A DNA stretch of 64,000 nucleotides from Devosia beringensis (GTDB lineage Bacteria > Pseudomonadota > Alphaproteobacteria > Rhizobiales > Devosiaceae), in the NCBI RefSeq assembly GCF_014926585.1, contig NZ_CP045422.1:2448001-2512000 (forward strand), written 5' to 3'. Under the pieces are notes generated by a model. It searched no databases. It was given only the letters and a program-made list of their open reading frames with translations, and was not told where the DNA came from. Shown here piece after piece: positions 1-9,024 of the stretch (its first letter is position 1; every line of letters starts with the position of its first letter). The position numbers and the translations under genes were made by a program.

Positions 1-1
1 C

Positions 2-346
2 ATGGTGGAAGCACGCTTCGGCGACGAGGGCTGGGACATCACCCGCATCCAGTGCCAGCTCGAGACGGGCCGCACGCATCAGATCCGCGTGCACATGGCC
101 CATATCGGCCACCCGCTGGTTGCCGACAGCGTCTATGCCTCGGGCTATGCCACCAAGATCAACCGGTTGCCGCCGGAAGTCGCCGCGCCGATCCAGGCGC
201 TGGGCCGGCAGGCGCTGCATGCGGCCGAGCTGGGCTTCGAGCATCCGGTGACCAAAGAGGAGATGTCGTTCGAGGCGCCGCTGCCGCCAGATCTGGAAGC
301 GCTGGAAGAGGCGCTGGGTGATTACAACAAGGCGTTTGCGCGCTAG
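2..346 (+). CDS. RluA/RluD-family 23S rRNA pseudouridine synthase, C-terminal part
   Basis: This is the last 114 residues of a gene whose 5' part lies before the window, so the Met at position 2 is probably internal. It contains the motif LETGRTHQIRVHMAHIGHP, which belongs to the end of the catalytic domain of RluA/RluC/RluD enzymes that isomerise uridine to pseudouridine in rRNA. The catalytic Asp and any S4 domain would lie upstream and cannot be seen. The acidic tail ending at the TAG looks complete. Which member of the family it is cannot be decided from this piece. Confidence 0.85.
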   Translation: MVEARFGDEGWDITRIQCQLETGRTHQIRVHMAHIGHPLVADSVYASGYATKINRLPPEVAAPIQALGRQALHAAELGFEHPVTKEEMSFEAPLPPDLEALEEALGDYNKAFAR

Positions 347-574
347 ACTCACCGCATGGTGATGGCGCAAGAGCGCCAACCATGCGTTGGATTGAGATAA
401 CGGGACGTTTTCCGTCGGCGGCGTCACTTCGCAATGTTGATGCAACGTTCCGCATCTTACAATCGCCAAACTGGTTTCCTATATATCCATCGTCGTCTTA
501 CGATGGTCTGGCCGGACGTCGATGGATTGATGCTATTCCGCCCGCGGCATGCGGGGGAAAACGAAAGGGGTGCA

Positions 575-1447
575 ATGATGGCCCAAACGAATTTGCCAGT
601 GCTTTCAGCCGAAGGCGGGCTCAGCCGCTATCTGCAGGAAATCCGGAAGTTCCCCATGCTGGAGCCGGATGAAGAGTTCATGCTGGCCAAGCGCTACAAG
701 GAACATGAAGATCCCGGTGCTGCCCAGAAGCTGATCACCAGCCATCTGCGGCTGGTGGCCAAGATCGCCATGGGTTATCGCGGCTATGGCCTGCCGATTT
801 CCGAAGTGATTTCGGAAGGCAATGTGGGCCTGATGCACGCCGTCAAGCGCTTCGAGCCCGACAAGGGCTTCCGGCTGGCCACCTATGCCATGTGGTGGAT
901 CCGGGCAGCGATTCAGGAATATGTGCTGCGCTCGTGGAGCCTGGTCAAGATCGGCACGACGGCCGCCCAGAAGCGGCTGTTCTTCAACCTGCGCAAGGTG
1001 AAGGGCCAGATCGCGGCGCTCGACGATGGTGCCCTGCATCCCGACCAGATCACGCAGATCGCCACCACGCTCAAGGTCACCGAGGCCGATGTGGTGTCGA
1101 TGAATGCGCGTCTGTCCGGCGACGCGTCGCTGAACTCGCCGATGCGGGCCGATGAAGGCTCGTCGGAGTGGCAGGACTGGCTGGTCGACGATACGCCCAG
1201 CCAGGAAACCATGCTGGGCGAAAGCGAAGAATATTCTGAGCGCATGGGCCTGCTGACTACGGCAATGGATGTGCTCAACGAGCGCGAGAAGGCGATCTTC
1301 CATGCCCGCCGGCTGCAGGAAAATCCTTCGACGCTGGAAGAGCTGGCTCAGCAATATGACGTCAGCCGCGAGCGCATTCGCCAGATCGAGGTGCGTGCCT
1401 TTGAAAAGGTGCAGGATGCCGTGCGGGAAGCCGCCGGCGCGCACTGA
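575..1447 (+). CDS. rpoH: RNA polymerase sigma-32 factor RpoH
   Basis: This is a heat-shock sigma factor of 290 residues, the usual length for alphaproteobacterial RpoH. Region 2 is visible in LRLVAKIAMGYRGYGLP and in EGNVGLMHAVKRFEPDKGF, followed by TYAMWWIRAAIQEYVLRSW. The region 4 helix-turn-helix is at the C-terminus (VSRERIRQIEVRAFEKVQ). The ATG at 575 is chosen because GAAAGGGG lies just upstream and the protein then begins with MMAQTNLPVLS; the frame stays open back to 434 but that extension looks non-coding. A hairpin terminator follows directly. Alphaproteobacteria often carry two rpoH genes, so whether this is rpoH1 or rpoH2 is open. Confidence 0.95.
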   Translation: MMAQTNLPVLSAEGGLSRYLQEIRKFPMLEPDEEFMLAKRYKEHEDPGAAQKLITSHLRLVAKIAMGYRGYGLPISEVISEGNVGLMHAVKRFEPDKGFRLATYAMWWIRAAIQEYVLRSWSLVKIGTTAAQKRLFFNLRKVKGQIAALDDGALHPDQITQIATTLKVTEADVVSMNARLSGDASLNSPMRADEGSSEWQDWLVDDTPSQETMLGESEEYSERMGLLTTAMDVLNEREKAIFHARRLQENPSTLEELAQQYDVSRERIRQIEVRAFEKVQDAVREAAGAH

Positions 1448-1463
1448 AAGAACGACTGAAGTG

Positions 1464-1493
1464 AAAAAGGCGGGCCATGGGCCCGCCTTTTTT
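1464..1493. terminator. Intrinsic terminator, probably bidirectional, between rpoH and the convergent PRC-barrel gene
   Basis: The stem GGCGGGCC/GGCCCGCC closes on a short loop and is flanked by five A on the left and six T on the right. This makes a rho-independent terminator readable from both sides. It sits 16 bases after the rpoH stop and just before the stop of the minus-strand gene that ends at 1501. Confidence 0.9.
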
Positions 1494-1500
1494 GTTGCCG

Positions 1501-2421
1501 CTATGGGGTAAAGATCATGCGCTGGGTGGCGCGATCCTGCGCGTAGGTCGCCGCGTCATAGGTGGGTTGGGTCTCGAGCTGTTCGCGCGTGGCGTTGATG
1601 AACAGGTAGCGGTTGTCGCGGGTGTCGGTGGAGAAGGTCAGGTTCTCATAACCAACGGCCACCGGCTTGGCGCCCAGGCCCAGAAAACCGCCGACATCGA
1701 TGATGATGGCGTCAATGGTGCCATCGTCATTGGCCAGTACCTCGCCGATGGTCCCAATCTGCTGGTCGTCTATGCCATAGACGCCAATGCCCAGCATTTC
1801 TTCGCTGGTAAGGCCGGCGGTATCGAAATCGGCCAGGTTGGCGCGATCCACAGCAATGCCGGTGTCTTCACGCGCGGGTTGATCGGTCGTCAGCGCCTGG
1901 TCAATGGTTGTGGCATTGGGATTGCCATCGACAAGCTGTGCCTCCTCTTCGGCCGGTGTCAGCGCCGGCTCTCCCGTTGTCTCTACGCTGTCGGCCCAGA
2001 TGAAGGCGGGCGCGGCCCTGAGCGCCTCGGCGGTCGTTGCCAGCACCCAGCGATAGGTACCGTCGCTGGCTTCAAGCCATTGCAGCTGGGCAAAATCGAC
2101 TGCGACATCCTTGGCGCCGAGACCAAGAAAGCCGCCGGCACCGATAACCACCGCCGAAATCCCGATGCTCGGGGTAACGACCAGATCGACAATCGTGCCG
2201 ACTTCTTCGGCGTCATCGGCTGCCGAGGTGAAGACGGATTTGTTGAGCAGTTTAGTGACCAGAGTGTCGGCGCCGGTGACGACATAGCCGCGCGACAATA
2301 CGGTGGGTGCGACGATCCCGGTGCGCGCCAGTTCGCTGCTGGGGGCGAGCGGGGCAGCGTCCTGGGCGAAACTGGCGGACGCCAGCATGAGGGTGAGCGT
2401 AGAAAAGGCAATCAGGCGCAT
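1501..2421 (-). CDS. Secreted protein with two PRC-barrel domains
   Basis: The protein has 306 residues. The start at 2421 follows GGAGG with good spacing and gives a signal peptide (MRLIAFSTLTLMLASASFA, cleavage near AQ). Two PRC-barrel domains are seen, each with the same core: VVIGAGGFLGLGAKDVAVDF in the middle and IIIDVGGFLGLGAKPVAVGY near the C-terminus. PRC barrels are small beta folds found in RimM, photosynthetic reaction centres and many exported alphaproteobacterial proteins of unknown role. The neighbour at 2525-3619 is a paralogue on the same strand, so a tandem duplication is likely. The exact function is unknown; an envelope or periplasmic role is inferred only from the signal peptide. 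Confidence 0.85.
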   Translation of the reverse strand: MRLIAFSTLTLMLASASFAQDAAPLAPSSELARTGIVAPTVLSRGYVVTGADTLVTKLLNKSVFTSAADDAEEVGTIVDLVVTPSIGISAVVIGAGGFLGLGAKDVAVDFAQLQWLEASDGTYRWVLATTAEALRAAPAFIWADSVETTGEPALTPAEEEAQLVDGNPNATTIDQALTTDQPAREDTGIAVDRANLADFDTAGLTSEEMLGIGVYGIDDQQIGTIGEVLANDDGTIDAIIIDVGGFLGLGAKPVAVGYENLTFSTDTRDNRYLFINATREQLETQPTYDAATYAQDRATQRMIFTP

Positions 2422-2524
2422 GGGCAAATCCTCCAGTGGAACGCGCGAAAAGGGCCGGCTAGATGCCGGCCCTCCGTAGAATGATCCGCGAGGAATCGTG
2501 ATTCCGGCGATCCGGCGGACCGAA

Positions 2525-3619
2525 TTACATATCGGTGGCGCGCTGGGTCGGATCGGTAGCGTAGGTGCTTTCGTCATATTCAGGCTGAGCTTCGAGCTGC
2601 TCACGCGTGAAGTCGCTGTAGATTACCAGGTCGCCATTTTCATTGGACGCGAATTCGAGGTTGTCCAAGGCAACAGCAACGGTCTTCTGGCCGAGGCCGA
2701 GAAAACCACCAAAGTCGACCATCATTGCATCGATCTCACCATCGGCGGTGAGCAGGATGTCACCCACTTCGGCAATGTCATCACCATCTGGGCCGATCAC
2801 GGTCGCGCCGGTCAGGTTGTCAGCCGTCAGGGCCTCAAACTCGATGGTTTCGTAACCTTCCCGAGGCATGGTCATTGGCATGGCGTCGTCATTGGTGGCT
2901 GCCGGAGCCATTGCTGGGTCGGCCGGGGCCATTGCCGGGTCCGCTGGGGCCACGGCTGGGTCAGCCGGGGCCATTGCTGGATCAGCAGGGGCCATTGCTG
3001 GATCAGCAGGGGCCATGGCTGGATCGGCCGGGGCCATGCCGTCAGTGGTGGTCATGCCATCGGTGCCCATGGCATCGGCGGGCTCATCTTCTTCCCAGAC
3101 GAAATCCGGAGCGCCATTGAGCGCGTCGGCCGTGGTGGGCAGAACCCAACGTTCGGTGTTGTCGGCAGCAAGGGAGAATTCAAGCTCGGAGAAATCCACG
3201 GCAACAGACTTTTCGCCAATGCCCAGGAAGCCGCCAACGCCGATGATCACGGCGGTTATTTCGCCATTCTCGCTGAACACCAGGTCGGTGACATTGCCGA
3301 TTTCTTCGGCATCATCGCCATTGCTCGAATAAACGGGCTGGTCGATCAGGCGGGTGGCCAGATTGTCGGTGTCCACCGCAGTATAGCCGGCCGACAGTTC
3401 AAAGCCTGGCGACATGGTATTGTTGGCCGACATTGCGTCATCACTATTGGTGTCAGTGGTGACGCTGGTGTCAGGAGCCGTATCGACGCCTTCGGTCGCA
3501 GGCGCCTCGGTGGTGGTTGCCGGGGCCATTGGATCGGTGGCCGGTGCGGCATCCTGCGCCATGGCGCCGGTGGACATCAATGCTGCAAGGGCAGTAGTGG
3601 CCATGAGGGTGCGGATCAT
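2525..3619 (-). CDS. Secreted PRC-barrel protein with an Ala/Pro/Asp/Met heptapeptide linker
   Basis: The protein has 364 residues. The start at 3619 has GGAG upstream and gives a signal peptide ending ...LMSTGAMAQ. An acidic, Thr/Ala/Pro-rich stretch is followed by a first PRC-barrel (VIIGVGGFLGIGEKSVAVDF), a linker with six perfect or near-perfect copies of DPAMAPA, and a second PRC-barrel (MMVDFGGFLGLGQKTVAVAL). The linker is probably an extended, flexible spacer. The gene lies 103 bases upstream of its paralogue and reads the same way. No catalytic residues are recognisable. Confidence 0.85.
   Translation of the reverse strand: MIRTLMATTALAALMSTGAMAQDAAPATDPMAPATTTEAPATEGVDTAPDTSVTTDTNSDDAMSANNTMSPGFELSAGYTAVDTDNLATRLIDQPVYSSNGDDAEEIGNVTDLVFSENGEITAVIIGVGGFLGIGEKSVAVDFSELEFSLAADNTERWVLPTTADALNGAPDFVWEEDEPADAMGTDGMTTTDGMAPADPAMAPADPAMAPADPAMAPADPAVAPADPAMAPADPAMAPAATNDDAMPMTMPREGYETIEFEALTADNLTGATVIGPDGDDIAEVGDILLTADGEIDAMMVDFGGFLGLGQKTVAVALDNLEFASNENGDLVIYSDFTREQLEAQPEYDESTYATDPTQRATDM
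2907..3032 (-). repeat. Six tandem 21-bp repeats coding a heptapeptide
   Basis: Six 21-bp units lie end to end. On the + strand they begin GCCATTGC or a close variant, and on the minus strand they encode DPAMAPA (one copy DPAVAPA). Units 4 and 5 are identical; the others differ by a few bases. Such an in-frame array could expand or contract by slippage without breaking the reading frame. Confidence 0.95.
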
Positions 3620-3836
3620 AGTAAGCTCCGTATGTTCATTCTTGAAGTGAACGGGCCGTGCGGTGCAAAACTTGGCTGTGGCGCACCGTGCGGCCCATGA
3701 TGCTGGAACAACGCATCGACGTGCGGAGACGTTCCGAACGAATTTTTCCCGCAGGGTTAGATGCTTGGCCTGCGTGTCCCCAATCGGGGCCGATTTTCCG
3801 GCGGTCGGGTGGGCCAGCGGCGCGTTATCTTGCAGC

Positions 3837-4292
3837 CTAATCGGTGAGGCGTGCGCTCTCATGATCATAGCTGCGCATAGCCCGGTGCGGCATGCCGCCA
3901 TCGATGAATTCAGGACCGAAGGCAGCAAAGCCAAGTCGCTCGTAAAAGCCGAGCTTGTCGGACTGGGCGGTGAGGTAGAAGCGGTTGCGCCCGGCCTGGC
4001 GCGCATGCGCCATGGCCGCGTGGATCATCGCCTTGGCGATGCCTTGGCCGCGAAAGGCGTGCCGCACGGCGACGCGGCCAATCTTGATATGTTCGGGCTT
4101 GTCGAGCAGGCGCAGGGTGCCGACCACTTCGCCAGCAGCGATGGCCACGAAATGGGTAGCCGTGAGGTCGTCAGCGTCGTTTTCCTCGGCTTCAGGCACC
4201 TTCTGCTCCCACACGAATACCTCGCGGCGCAGTGCGAAGGCGGCATTGCACAGAGTTGAAAAAGGCGGCACGATGAGGATGGTAGTGGTCAT
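3837..4292 (-). CDS. GNAT-family N-acetyltransferase
   Basis: The protein has 151 residues and a GNAT fold. The N-terminus (RREVFVWEQKVP) matches the acceptor-binding part of ElaA-like acetyltransferases. The acetyl-CoA-binding motif A is visible as IGRVAVRHAFRGQGIAKAMI (Q/RxxGxG/A type). The C-terminal FYERLGFAAFG is motif B. The acceptor substrate cannot be told from the sequence. The gene stands alone between the PRC-barrel gene and the metallopeptidase gene, both on the same strand; 217 bases separate it from the PRC gene start and 33 from the metallopeptidase stop. Confidence 0.9.
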   Translation of the reverse strand: MTTTILIVPPFSTLCNAAFALRREVFVWEQKVPEAEENDADDLTATHFVAIAAGEVVGTLRLLDKPEHIKIGRVAVRHAFRGQGIAKAMIHAAMAHARQAGRNRFYLTAQSDKLGFYERLGFAAFGPEFIDGGMPHRAMRSYDHESARLTD

Positions 4293-4325
4293 GGCGCCAG
4301 GATAGCCGAGTGTGGGCCCCGTTGC

Positions 4326-5396
4326 CTAGCGGGCACCCAGGGTCCACTGGCGATGCACCAGCTGATGCACGAAGCTGAGCTTTTCTATTACCTGGGGCGT
4401 CAGGACGAAGGGATAGGCGTCGGGGTGGCCCATGGCACGATTGAGATTGTTCAGCATGCTGGCCACCGGCACCCAGTTATCGACGATGGTCTGGGCATCA
4501 GGCGCGTTGTAGGGCACGAAGCCGGTCTGAATGGAGAGGTCGGCCTCCTGGCCATCCACCCGGGCATGGACGCCGAAGGCTGACGCCATCTCGACCGTGT
4601 CCACGATATGGAGATAATGCGCGAAGGTTTCGGCGAAATCTTCCCAGGGATGGGCGGTGGCATAGCTGCTGATATAGCTCTGTGACCAGCCGGCGGGGGC
4701 GCCATCGGCATAGTGGGCCTGCAGGGCCTGGGCATAATCCACAGATTCATTGCCGAACAGGCGGCGGAATTCGGGCAGCGGGGCGCGGCCATCGATCAGC
4801 AGGTCCCAGTAATGGTGGCCGATCTCGTGGCGGAAATGGCCGAGCAGGGTGCGGTAAGGCTCGCCCATGCTGGTGCGGCGCGCCTCGCGCTCGGCGTCGT
4901 CCGCCTCGACCAGGGCAATGGTGATGATGCCGTTTTCGTGGCCGGTGAGTACCCGTTCATTGGCGATGGGCGTATCGGCGAGAAAGCGGAAGGAGAGGCC
5001 GTGTTCGGGGTTGCTGGTGCGGGTCTGCAGGGGCAGGTCGAGCCGGAGCAAGGAGTAGAACAGGCGCTTTTTGGCGCGCTCGATGACCTGCCAGTGGGCG
5101 AGGTTGAGCGGGTCGCTGATGTCGGGAATGGTGTCGTTGTGCCGGCAGGCGGCGCAGAAGGTGTCGCCGCCGGGAACGGCGCGGATCAGCCAGTTGCAGG
5201 CGCCATGGCGGGCATTCTGGCAGAATATGTAGGGCTCGTCGGGAAAGGTCGAGGAGGCCCAGGTGCCGGCTTGCTGAACCAGTGACACCAGGGCGTTCTT
5301 GTCGGAACGATAGCCCAGCGTATGGCCGCAGCGCTCGCAGCTGGCGTTTTCGAAATAGACGGTGTTACCGCAGTGGTCACAGGCAAATAGCTTCAT
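4326..5396 (-). CDS. Putative zinc-binding metallopeptidase with N-terminal zinc ribbon
   Basis: The protein has 356 residues. It opens with a zinc ribbon (C6xxC9 and C20xxC23), followed by further Cys pairs near residues 60-85 (FCQNARHGAC, FCAACRH). The gluzincin-like motif HEIGHHYW in the middle gives an HExxH zinc site, and a downstream WEDFAETFAHYLHI segment carries a possible third ligand. This arrangement matches the family of cytosolic putative zinc-binding metallopeptidases (zinc-ribbon plus peptidase) of Proteobacteria. No signal peptide is present. Substrate is unknown. Confidence 0.88.
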   Translation of the reverse strand: MKLFACDHCGNTVYFENASCERCGHTLGYRSDKNALVSLVQQAGTWASSTFPDEPYIFCQNARHGACNWLIRAVPGGDTFCAACRHNDTIPDISDPLNLAHWQVIERAKKRLFYSLLRLDLPLQTRTSNPEHGLSFRFLADTPIANERVLTGHENGIITIALVEADDAEREARRTSMGEPYRTLLGHFRHEIGHHYWDLLIDGRAPLPEFRRLFGNESVDYAQALQAHYADGAPAGWSQSYISSYATAHPWEDFAETFAHYLHIVDTVEMASAFGVHARVDGQEADLSIQTGFVPYNAPDAQTIVDNWVPVASMLNNLNRAMGHPDAYPFVLTPQVIEKLSFVHQLVHRQWTLGAR

Positions 5397-5516
5397 CGGA
5401 TCCTCGATACATCACCGCAACAATGCACGAAGCATGCGCCTGTTCCGTGACCGTCAAGGTCCGAGGTCTCCGCTATTGGGCTTGATAGCGCAACGGGGGT
5501 GGGCAGGACGCCAGCA

Positions 5517-7717
5517 TTATTGAGGGGCATCCCCCAGTGGCGGTTCGGATTGCTCGACTTTTTCCAGCAACTGCGTCGTGCCGTCGGCGAACTCGACAAA
5601 TTCGACCCGTTGTGTGGTCACGCGATAGGTCGCGCCATCCAGATGGTAGACGAAGTCCACCTTGCCTGGTCTGGCAATGATTTTTACTTCGGTGGGACCG
5701 ACCGGCAGGATGACGGTATCTGAGCCCGCGCGACCATCGACGGTATCGTTGCCAAGGCCGACGACCACCTTGTTGTCCGTCGCACCGAGACGGTACTCAT
5801 CATCGAAGTTGGTGCCGACGAAGTTCTCAATCTGTGAAATCGTATCCACATCATCGCCACTCGTAACCGTCGGGCCGGCCATGTCCACTGCGATGGCGCC
5901 CAGACTTGAACTGTAATCGGCCCAGTCTAATGCAGGACCTCCAACAAGAGTGTCGCTTCCCGGACCGCCGATGAGGCGATCATCGCCGTCATTACCGCGC
6001 AATACGTCATTGCCAGGACCGCCGATCAGGACGTCCGATGACTTCGAGCCGATAAGAAGGTCATCCCCTTCTCCGCCTTCCACCGTGGAAGCGCCCGTCG
6101 ACTGGAGCACATCATCACCGCCGAGTCCGTAAAGCTGACCAAAGCCGGCAATTTTGTTGTCCTGCTCGTTGCCTGTAAGGCTCATTGGCACTAGCAGACT
6201 GGACATCTGCAGTTCTTCGATATTGGCGGGCAGTTCATAGGAAACAGCGGCGTAAATGGTGTCATAGCCGCTGTCTGGTTGCTCGGTGATGGTGGCGTCG
6301 GCGCTCATAATGAAATAGCTATCGTTGCCCGGGCCGCCCACCGCACCATGCGCCGCCGGCGCCAGCACCATGAGGTTGGCGCCCTCTATCGGTTGCCCCA
6401 CGCCCTCGGTTACCCATTGCCAGCCGTCTTGCTTGAGCGCGGTTTCCAGGTCGATGCGCAGGCTGGTCTTGGCGAGGAGATAATTGGGGTCGCTGGCCAG
6501 GTTGGTCCAGCTGTGGGGATCGGCTACTATGTCATAGAGCTCCTCGGAACCCTCGGGGTATCGGATATAGCGCATCTCCTCCGTGCGGATGGATGCCGCG
6601 CCAAACATGGTGGTAATGGCAACGCCGCCGTCCACATGGGACGTATCCTCAACGAAGGGCAGCAGCGATCGTCCAGACATTTCGTGCGTTGCCGTGACCC
6701 CAGCCAGTTCAAGCATGGTGGGGGCGATGTCGACCAGCTCCACGGGCTGGCTCACGACCTGACCGGCATTGGGGTTTCCCGGCACCTTGATGATCAGGGG
6801 CGCGCGCCCCGCCTCTTCCCAGAGGGTAAACTTGTGCCAGGTGTCCTTGTCGCCAAGGTGGTACCCGTGGTCGCTCCACAACATGACCGCGGTATCGTGG
6901 CTGTGGCCGGTTTCCTCGATGGCGTCGAGCATCCGGCCTACCATGGCATCGGCGAAGCTGATGCTGGCGAAATAGCTCTGCACCGCCGCGGGCCATTCTC
7001 CAGCGGCCTCCAGTGTATTCTGGGCGTTTTGTCCGATAATGCTGTCTACGTAAGCCGGGATATCGTCTCGGTCATTGTCCAGCACTAACGGCAAAGCCAT
7101 TTGAGCGAGGGGATAGAGGTCGAAATACTCTTGCGGCACAATCCAGTTGGAATGGGGCTTGAAGATGCCCAGATACAGGTTGAATGGCTGATCGGGCGGG
7201 GCCGAGCGCAGATAGTCTATGGCGGCACTGGTGTTGATGAAATCCCGTGCTGCTCCACGTTGACCTCAAGTGCTCCAAATACGGGGAAGGAGCCAATTGA
7301 GGTCTCGTCAATACCATCTCCGTTGGACGTCCAATAATCATTAGACAAGGAATAGACGTCACAGAGGACGCTGACATCCTCCTGATCCATCATGGCCAGC
7401 GGCAAGTGGAACACCTTGCCATAAATGGCCGTATTGTAGCCGGCCGCCTTGATCATGGCGGGCACGGTGTCCTGCGGGGTCACGTATTCGAACCAGGGCT
7501 GGGTATTGTAGTGGACGCCAGTCAGCGCGGGGTCCTTGCCTGTCAGGATGGACGTCCGCGACGGATTGCACAGGGCAACCTGGGCAAAGGCATTCTGAAA
7601 GGTCACGCCTTCAGCCATCAGGCGATCGATGTTGGGCGTGTGCAAGACCCCTGGATAAAGGGACTTGAAGGTCGCGAACGCATTCATATCGTCCACGGCG
7701 ATCGTGATTATGTTCAT
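5517..7717 (-). pseudogene. RTX-repeat sulfatase (iduronate/choline-sulfatase type), disrupted by a frameshift
   Basis: Two reading frames together encode one protein. The N-terminal part (start 7717, stop at 7217) has the metal-binding DDMN and the sulfatase signature CNPSRTSILTG, whose Cys would become formylglycine. The C-terminal part (readable from about 7265 down to 5517) carries the rest of the sulfatase fold (WSDHGYHLGDKDTWHKF) and then RTX nonapeptides such as GGPGNDVLRGNDGDD, which bind calcium. The lack of a signal peptide plus RTX repeats suggests type I secretion. The frames are offset by one base around 7245-7265, so the gene is broken here or the sequence has an indel error. 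Confidence 0.85.
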
Positions 7718-8056
7718 GCTGATACCCGGAACTGAAGACCGCATCCGTCTTGGTGGTGCCCACGCCAATCTGACAACAAGCGATAGACCGCCTTGTTCAA
7801 CCTATTCGCCACAGATCGGCAACTCAACAAGCGGCAGGATGATCTGCTTGACGTGGCGCGTGCAAGGCCATCTATCGAAAAGTCGGCTGGGCTTGGAAAG
7901 TCGGGCTGTTGCATGTCCTGGTTGCAAATACCGGGATATTGATGCTGTGGGATGACAGAAGTCAGCAAAAGGCAGCTGTTTACGGGCAACGCGCAAGATC
8001 TGGGTGATGGCCGGGCCAGCATGCAGGCACGGTGCGGGTTAGGGATGGTGGTGACC
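7718..8056. other. Intergenic region without a recognised gene
   Basis: This divergent gap lies between the sulfatase start and the DUF1801 gene. Short open frames here show no recognisable protein features. It should hold the promoters of both flanking units, but no convincing promoter could be picked by eye. Confidence 0.6.
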
Positions 8057-8416
8057 ATGGAACATGACAGCAAGGATGTAGATTTCTATATCGCCGCGCT
8101 CCCCGAGGGAGTGCGGGAGATTTTTGCGGCCGTGCGACAGACCATTGCGAATCTGCTGCCGGAGGCCGCCGAGATGATCAAGTATGACATGCCGAGCTGG
8201 CAGCTTTCGGGTCGCCCGGTGATCTATGCAGCCGCGTGGAAGCACCATATCGGGCTTTACCCGGTCTATTATGGCGACGCGGCTTTTGAGGCGGCGATCG
8301 GGCCTTATCGGGTCAAGAAGGACACGGTGCGCTTGGTCTATAGCAAGCCGATCCCGCATGATATCATCGCGCAAATCGTGGTGGCGCGCCGCGCCCAACT
8401 GGAAGCTGAATCGTGA
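8057..8416 (+). CDS. DUF1801 (YdhG-like) domain protein
   Basis: The protein has 119 residues. The pattern VDFYIAALPEGVREIFAAVR, then MIKYDMPSWQ and AAAWKHHIGLYPV, is typical of the small DUF1801/YdhG family, related to frataxin-like folds in structural databases. The ATG at 8057 is preferred over upstream Met codons because the family begins just before this point. The stop overlaps the GTG of the LysE-type gene by four bases, so the two are translationally coupled. Confidence 0.85.
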   Translation: MEHDSKDVDFYIAALPEGVREIFAAVRQTIANLLPEAAEMIKYDMPSWQLSGRPVIYAAAWKHHIGLYPVYYGDAAFEAAIGPYRVKKDTVRLVYSKPIPHDIIAQIVVARRAQLEAES

Positions 8417-9024
8417 GCATTGAATTTCTGATCACCACGCTGATTGTCGTGGTCTCGCCGGGGACCGGGGCGCTCTACACCATTGCGGCGGGCTTGAGCC
8501 GGGGCGGCAAGGCCAGTGTCTGGGCGGCCTTTGGCTGCACGCTGGGGATCATCCCCCATATGCTGGCGGCCATTACCGGGCTGGCGGCCATTTTGCATAC
8601 CAGTGCGCTGGCCTTCGAGATCATCAAATATCTCGGCGTTGCCTATCTGCTCTATATGGCGTGGGCGACGCTGCGCGACACCAGTTCGCTCAGCGTGGAA
8701 GCCGACAGCGCCGACAAGTCGATACGCAAGGTGCTGGTCGAAGCGGTGCTGATCAATATTCTCAATCCCAAGCTGTCGATCTTCTTTTTCGCCTTCCTGC
8801 CGCAGTTCGTGCCGGCGAGCGCGCCCCATGCACTGCGCCAGATGCTCGAGCTCAGCGGCGTGTTCATGGTGATCAGCTTTGTGGTATTCGCCGTCTATGG
8901 GCTGTTTGCCGCAGCGATCCGTGGCCAGCTGGTGACGCGGCCGGCAATCATGGTGTGGATGCGGCGGAGCTTTGCCGGGATCTTCGTGCTGCTCAGTGCC
9001 CGGCTGGCGCTGATGGAGCGCTAG
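8413..9024 (+). CDS. LysE/RhtB-family amino-acid exporter
   Basis: The protein has 203 residues and about six hydrophobic membrane segments. It starts with a GTG that overlaps the preceding stop. The family signature is seen in the first helix (VVVSPGTGALYTIAAGLSRG) and in the loop VLINILNPKLSIFFFAFLPQF. LysE/RhtB proteins export basic amino acids, homoserine/threonine or small metabolites. The exported compound cannot be assigned. It is convergent with the kinase gene at 9021-9965, and the two stops overlap by a few bases. Confidence 0.9.
   Translation: MSIEFLITTLIVVVSPGTGALYTIAAGLSRGGKASVWAAFGCTLGIIPHMLAAITGLAAILHTSALAFEIIKYLGVAYLLYMAWATLRDTSSLSVEADSADKSIRKVLVEAVLINILNPKLSIFFFAFLPQFVPASAPHALRQMLELSGVFMVISFVVFAVYGLFAAAIRGQLVTRPAIMVWMRRSFAGIFVLLSARLALMER

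Noticed and set aside
470-510. Possible sigma-70 promoter TTACAA-N17-TATATA before rpoH
   Set aside because: The -35 matches only three of six positions and other weak pairs exist nearby, so no promoter was assigned.
2907-3032. Regularly spaced repeats that might be a CRISPR array
   Set aside because: The 21-bp units abut each other without spacers and encode an in-frame heptapeptide.
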